Shown: piece by piece, positions 4,687 to 7,622 of the stretch
How positions within the stretch are numbered: the stretch's first letter is position 1
Layout: the number at the start of each line of letters is the position of its first letter
Assembly (NCBI GenBank): GCA_007123695.1
Contig: SLGN01000628.1
Coordinates: 1 to 7,622 of the forward strand
Direction of reading: 5' to 3'
DNA length: 7,622 bases
Origin: Verrucomicrobiales bacterium
Lineage (GTDB): Bacteria > Verrucomicrobiota > Verrucomicrobiia > Verrucomicrobiales > DEV007
Notes under the pieces: generated by a model
Databases searched by the model: none
The model's input: the letters and a program-made list of their open reading frames with translations, nothing else
What the model was told of the DNA's origin: nothing
Program-made: the position numbers and the translations under genes

Positions 4687-7494
4687 TCAGCCGCCCGACG
4701 CCTGCGTCCCTCCGTGCAGGCACGCGGCGACCTCGCGTTCGATGCGGTCGAGCCGCTCCGGTTCCACGATCTTTCGCTCCGAGTCCGAATCGACGAGGTA
4801 GAAGCGGTCGATCGCCGCTCCCGCCTGGGTGCTGATGCGGGCGTTGAGGACCTCGGCCCCGTGCCGCCCGAGAATCGTGAAGAGATCGTAGAGCAGGCCG
4901 AGGCGGTCCTGCGCCTGGATCTCCAACACCGTCGAACTCTCGTGCTCCTCGTTGGTCAAGTAGACCCGCTGGGGGATGTCGAAGTTCGGCGGCTCCTCGC
5001 GCAGCAGCGAGGGGGCGACCCGCTCGTCGATCAGCGATCGGAAGTTCACCGGCTTCTCGCCGACATCGAATTCCTGGACCAGGAGCGCTTCGATGCGGTC
5101 GATCTCCCTCGGCGAGGTGACGGGATTGAACGTCGGCGTGCAGATGCGGAAGACATCGAGCACCAGATCGTCGGCCCGGGCGTAGAGATCGGCCGAGAGG
5201 ATGTTCAGGTTCCGCACCGCAAGAGCGCCGGCGACTTTCGCGAGCAGCAGATGACGGTTCCAGCACACCACCTCGAGCAGGCTGCAGCCTTCGTTCGGCC
5301 GGGCCTCCCAACCGAAGACCGGCATGAGGCTTTCGTTGCCGGGGAGCGCGACCTTTTCGAAAAAGCGCCGGAAGAGCTTCGCGTGGCGCACGATGCTCTC
5401 GGGTCCGCGGTGGCGGAAATAGCGGTCCGGCATCGTTGCAAAATGGGCCTCGACCTCCTCGCGGTAGTCGGGCGGCAGTTCGGCGAGCACCTCGTCGCGC
5501 GTCACCCCGATCGGACGGTCGAATTGGCGGCGGAACTTTCCCCGGTCTTCGAGAAAGGTCGCCGTGCGCCGGTGCAGCTGCATCATCAGCGAGGCCTTCC
5601 AGCCGTTCCACGCCTCGTCGTTGGTGCCGCGGGAGTCCACGTAGGTGAAGAGATGGAGGGCTTCGAGCCAGGGGACCCTCTTCACCGTGGTGGCGAAGTC
5701 GGCGACGACCGCCTGGTCGTCCAGGTCCTTCGTCGTCGCGGTGCGCCACAGCGTGAGATGGTGCACCACGAGGAACATCACGAGGCGGAGACGGTCGCCC
5801 CGGTAGCCGAGGCGGCGGCAGACCCGCTCGGCGAGGACGGCGCTGGCGTCCTCGTGGTGGCGCACCTCCTCGGAACGCCCCGTGTCGTGCAGCAGGAGCG
5901 CGATGTAGAGCGCGACAGGGTCCTCCATTTCCTGGAAGATGCGCCTGAAATAGGCCGTCTTGGGATCGTCGCTGAAAAGCAGCGAATCCAGTACCTCCAG
6001 ACAGCGCAGCGTGTGCTCATCGGCGGAGTAGCGGTGGAAGAACTCGTGCTGCACGAGGTCGGTGAGCTGCCCGAACTCGGGAAGATACCTGCCGAGGAAG
6101 CCGACGCGGTGCATTCGGCGGAGAATGTTCGCAACCTGCCCGCGGTTCTGCAGGATCTCCTCGAAGGTGTCGCGGATGACCCGGCTGTTGCGGAAATCTT
6201 CGTCGATGAGGTCCCAGCCGAGCTTGAAGAGACGGCGGATCTCGGGGCTGCTCCGCAGATTGCGCCGCTGCGAATGGAGGAAGTAGCGCATCATCCTCGC
6301 CGGATCGTCCTCGAAGACCGACTCGCTCTCCGGATAGATCAGCCCGCCCTTCGCATAGAAGCCGTCGAAGGTTTCCTCCACCGAGGGCTGGCGCGCCAGA
6401 AAATGGAAGACCGGGATCCGCTTCGTCTCGTCCCCCGCGACCTCCAGCTCGAACGACTGCATCAGCGAGGTGCTGTGCTGAAAGAGATTGCGGGTGTGGC
6501 GGTAGTAGTCCCGCATGAAGCTCTCGCTGCGGCGCAGAATGTTCCCCCCGGGATAGCCCAGCTCGGTGGCCACGATCCCCTGCAGCCGCAACGTCAGGAT
6601 GTCGCCCGGCGTCCCCTGCTGGCTGTAGTGGAGCTGGTCGCGCACCCGCAGGAGGAACTCGAAGGCCTCCTCGATCTCGGTGCGGGCGATCTCGGTGAGA
6701 CGGCCCTCGGCTTCCAGCCCGGCGAGATCGCGCTCGCGGCGCAGCACCCAGAGCACCCAGATCAAGTTGTGATGGTCCCGCAGGCCGCCGCAGCCCTCCT
6801 TCACGTTGGGCTCCTGCAGATGGGGCGTGCGACCGTATTTGCGGTGCCGGTCCCGGATGTCGCGGCTGCGCTCGGCAAGATAGCCCCTCTCGCGCCCTCG
6901 GATGCAGTGCGAGAAAAACGCATCCTCGAACTCGGCGAAAAGCTCCGGATCCCCCGTCACGAAGCGTGCGTCGAGCAGAGTCGTCTTCGTCTGGTGGTCC
7001 TTGTTGGCGAACTTGCACGCCTCCTTCACCGAGCGAACCGGATAGCTAACCTTCAATCCGAGGTCGAAGAGCCTCGTGGAAACCCGCTTCACCAGCTCCT
7101 CGACCGGCTCCGCGAGACTGAGCGACGATCCGGGCAGCAGGAACTGGAGATCGACGTCGCTGCCCGGACTGAGCTCACCCCGCCCGTAGCCGCCGCAGGC
7201 GACCACCGTCGCCGGATGCTGCGGAAGCCTTGTCCGCCCCTCTGCGGCGATTTCCCCCAGACAGCGAGCGAAGAGGTCCTCCAGCAGCACGTCGACGAGC
7301 GCCGAACGCCGCGCCGCAACCTCCGAGCCGCTGCCTCCGACCGCATGAAATTCGCGGATCCCGCGCCGTCCCTCCCTCAGGAAATCCTTGTGGAGCCGCA
7401 GCGAGCCCCCTGCCTCAGACTCCGCCGCAAGCGCCCCGGCGAGGGCCTCCCGCGCGGCGGCGCGGGCTCTATCGAGTCGGTCGGAAAAGGGCAT
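4687..7494 (-). CDS. glnD: Bifunctional PII uridylyltransferase / uridylyl-removing enzyme GlnD
   Basis: 935 residues, slightly longer than the ~890 of E. coli GlnD. It uridylylates PII proteins (GlnB/GlnK) when glutamine is low and removes UMP when it is high, setting glutamine synthetase activity and nitrogen gene expression from the cytoplasm. Domains in order: nucleotidyltransferase with GGYGRGELSPGSDVDL (101-116; metal-binding Asp113 and Asp115), then GLKVSYPVRSVKEA and PNVKEGCGGLRD (229-240); an HD hydrolase domain with His494, LLLHDTGR (533-540; His536/Asp537), HHED (546-549) and Asp620; and two C-terminal ACT domains at about 738-785 (LLEVVCWNRHLLLAKVAGAL) and 856-905 (VLEIQAQDRLGLLYDLFTIL), which sense glutamine. 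The ATG at 7494 is chosen because the upstream extension to 7602 has no GlnD-like content and crosses the likely promoter. No Shine-Dalgarno sequence is seen. PII and glutamine synthetase genes are not in the window. Confidence 0.97.
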   Translation of the reverse strand: MPFSDRLDRARAAAREALAGALAAESEAGGSLRLHKDFLREGRRGIREFHAVGGSGSEVAARRSALVDVLLEDLFARCLGEIAAEGRTRLPQHPATVVACGGYGRGELSPGSDVDLQFLLPGSSLSLAEPVEELVKRVSTRLFDLGLKVSYPVRSVKEACKFANKDHQTKTTLLDARFVTGDPELFAEFEDAFFSHCIRGRERGYLAERSRDIRDRHRKYGRTPHLQEPNVKEGCGGLRDHHNLIWVLWVLRRERDLAGLEAEGRLTEIARTEIEEAFEFLLRVRDQLHYSQQGTPGDILTLRLQGIVATELGYPGGNILRRSESFMRDYYRHTRNLFQHSTSLMQSFELEVAGDETKRIPVFHFLARQPSVEETFDGFYAKGGLIYPESESVFEDDPARMMRYFLHSQRRNLRSSPEIRRLFKLGWDLIDEDFRNSRVIRDTFEEILQNRGQVANILRRMHRVGFLGRYLPEFGQLTDLVQHEFFHRYSADEHTLRCLEVLDSLLFSDDPKTAYFRRIFQEMEDPVALYIALLLHDTGRSEEVRHHEDASAVLAERVCRRLGYRGDRLRLVMFLVVHHLTLWRTATTKDLDDQAVVADFATTVKRVPWLEALHLFTYVDSRGTNDEAWNGWKASLMMQLHRRTATFLEDRGKFRRQFDRPIGVTRDEVLAELPPDYREEVEAHFATMPDRYFRHRGPESIVRHAKLFRRFFEKVALPGNESLMPVFGWEARPNEGCSLLEVVCWNRHLLLAKVAGALAVRNLNILSADLYARADDLVLDVFRICTPTFNPVTSPREIDRIEALLVQEFDVGEKPVNFRSLIDERVAPSLLREEPPNFDIPQRVYLTNEEHESSTVLEIQAQDRLGLLYDLFTILGRHGAEVLNARISTQAGAAIDRFYLVDSDSERKIVEPERLDRIEREVAACLHGGTQASGG

Positions 7495-7509
7495 GGTCGG
7501 AGAAAGACA

Positions 7510-7538
7510 ATTAAAGGGCGATTCGCGCCCATTGCGAG
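7510..7538 (-). promoter_or_regulatory. Candidate glnD promoter with palindromic spacer
   Basis: Read on the minus strand, TTTAAT (7515-7510) differs from the -10 consensus at one base. Seventeen bases upstream is CTCGCA (7538-7533), a poor -35 match (3 of 6). The spacer holds GGGCG-CGAAT-CGCCC (7530-7516), a perfect 5-base-pair inverted repeat abutting the -10. Transcription would begin only about 9 bases before the ATG at 7494, giving a near-leaderless mRNA, which fits the lack of a Shine-Dalgarno sequence. The same hairpin followed by TTTAATTGTCTTT also looks like a small intrinsic terminator, so the two readings compete. Confidence 0.4.
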
Positions 7539-7548
7539 CCCTTTTGGT

Positions 7549-7598
7549 CCAGTTCCGAACCAGTTCAGTCCGCTGCGATAGACCCCGCCGAACCGAAC
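7549..7598. promoter_or_regulatory. Cluster of GTTC/GAAC half-sites upstream of glnD, possible operator
   Basis: GTTC (7552-7555), GAAC (7557-7560) and GTTC (7563-7566) make two interleaved palindromes, GTTC-C-GAAC and GAAC-CA-GTTC. Seen as direct repeats, CCAGTTC recurs at 7549 and 7560, 11 bases apart, close to one helical turn. Two further GAAC words lie at 7590-7593 and 7595-7598. The cluster lies 55-104 bases before the glnD start, a usual place for an activator or repressor site. No known nitrogen regulator consensus is recognised. Confidence 0.35.
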
Positions 7599-7601
7599 GC
7601 A

Positions 7602-7622
7602 ATGAAACATGCCGCCGCCATA
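7602..7622 (+). CDS. Possible first seven codons of a divergent gene (3' truncated)
   Basis: An ATG at 7602 opens the frame MKHAAAI up to the window edge. The basic-then-hydrophobic start would suit a signal peptide or membrane protein, and the position, back to back with glnD across a 107-base gap with operator-like repeats, is typical of divergent gene pairs. Seven codons are too few to be sure and no ribosome site precedes them, though the other genes here also lack one. No function can be given. Confidence 0.22.

Noticed and set aside
2615..5749. A 1044-codon open frame on the minus strand
   Set aside because: It overlaps glnD, the exported protein and the TerB-like gene in other frames, and its product is Arg/Gly/Ala-rich without domain signatures.
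7530..7580. A sigma-54 promoter upstream of glnD
   Set aside because: No GG/GC pair with the required ten-base spacing and TGGCAC/TTGC context was found on the minus strand.
2374..7581. A 1735-codon open frame on the plus strand crossing the TerB-like gene, the exported-protein gene and glnD
   Set aside because: Its translation is rich in Arg/Pro/Ala low complexity or is an antisense image of glnD, with no recognisable domain. Long stop-free antisense frames are expected in GC-rich coding DNA, and the opposite strand carries a full GlnD with all motifs.
7495..7602. An upstream ATG that would extend GlnD by 36 residues
   Set aside because: The extension resembles no part of GlnD, runs through the -10-like element and the palindrome, and would make the protein unusually long. 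The ATG at 7494 is preferred.
1..7622. tRNA, rRNA, CRISPR array or insertion sequence
   Set aside because: No tRNA-like fold, spaced repeat array, transposase motif or terminal inverted repeat was seen in the gaps or in any frame.

Overview
The window is GC-rich bacterial chromosome, densely coded, with six complete or nearly complete genes and no RNA genes, insertion sequences or CRISPR arrays visible. Three things point to a Verrucomicrobiota/PVC-type bacterium: a type II secretion-style pseudopilin with a C-terminal YADGHV motif, a secreted protein with an N-terminal SHD1-like domain and a C-terminal beta-sandwich, and the near absence of Shine-Dalgarno sequences. This is inference from protein style; no marker gene settles the phylum.

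Layout. (1) Positions 2-526, plus strand: the 3' end of a gene that enters from the left, with a Pro/Thr linker followed by a compact domain that resembles, from memory, C-terminal domains of AlgX/AlgJ-like proteins. (2) Positions 611-3676, plus strand: four genes in the same direction. They encode a one-pass membrane protein of unknown function, a type IV pilin-like pseudopilin (ATGA overlap), a BcrA/LanF-like ABC transporter ATPase (TGATG overlap) and, after 62 bases, a glycine-rich protein with a C-terminal TerB/DUF533-like domain. The first three are almost certainly translationally coupled; no permease is present for the ATPase. (3) Positions 3681-3698: a GC hairpin between convergent genes, a likely shared terminator. 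(4) Positions 3730-7494, minus strand: glnD (uridylyltransferase/uridylyl-removing enzyme for PII nitrogen signalling), read first, followed 69 bases later by an exported SHD1/beta-sandwich protein. (5) Positions 7495-7622: the glnD upstream region, with a -10-like TTTAAT 15 bases before the ATG, a palindrome in the promoter spacer, a cluster of GTTC/GAAC half-sites, and perhaps the first seven codons of a divergent gene.

How the genes might work together: GlnD is a standard nitrogen sensor. The 611-3676 cluster is the least explained part. A membrane-anchored helical protein, a pseudopilin and an E-loop ABC ATPase are locked in overlapping frames and followed by a TerB-like protein. This suggests an envelope-associated module but proves none. 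I found no clear sign of a defence system, mobile element or other dramatic new system; the best leads are the coupled cluster and the regulatory region upstream of glnD.
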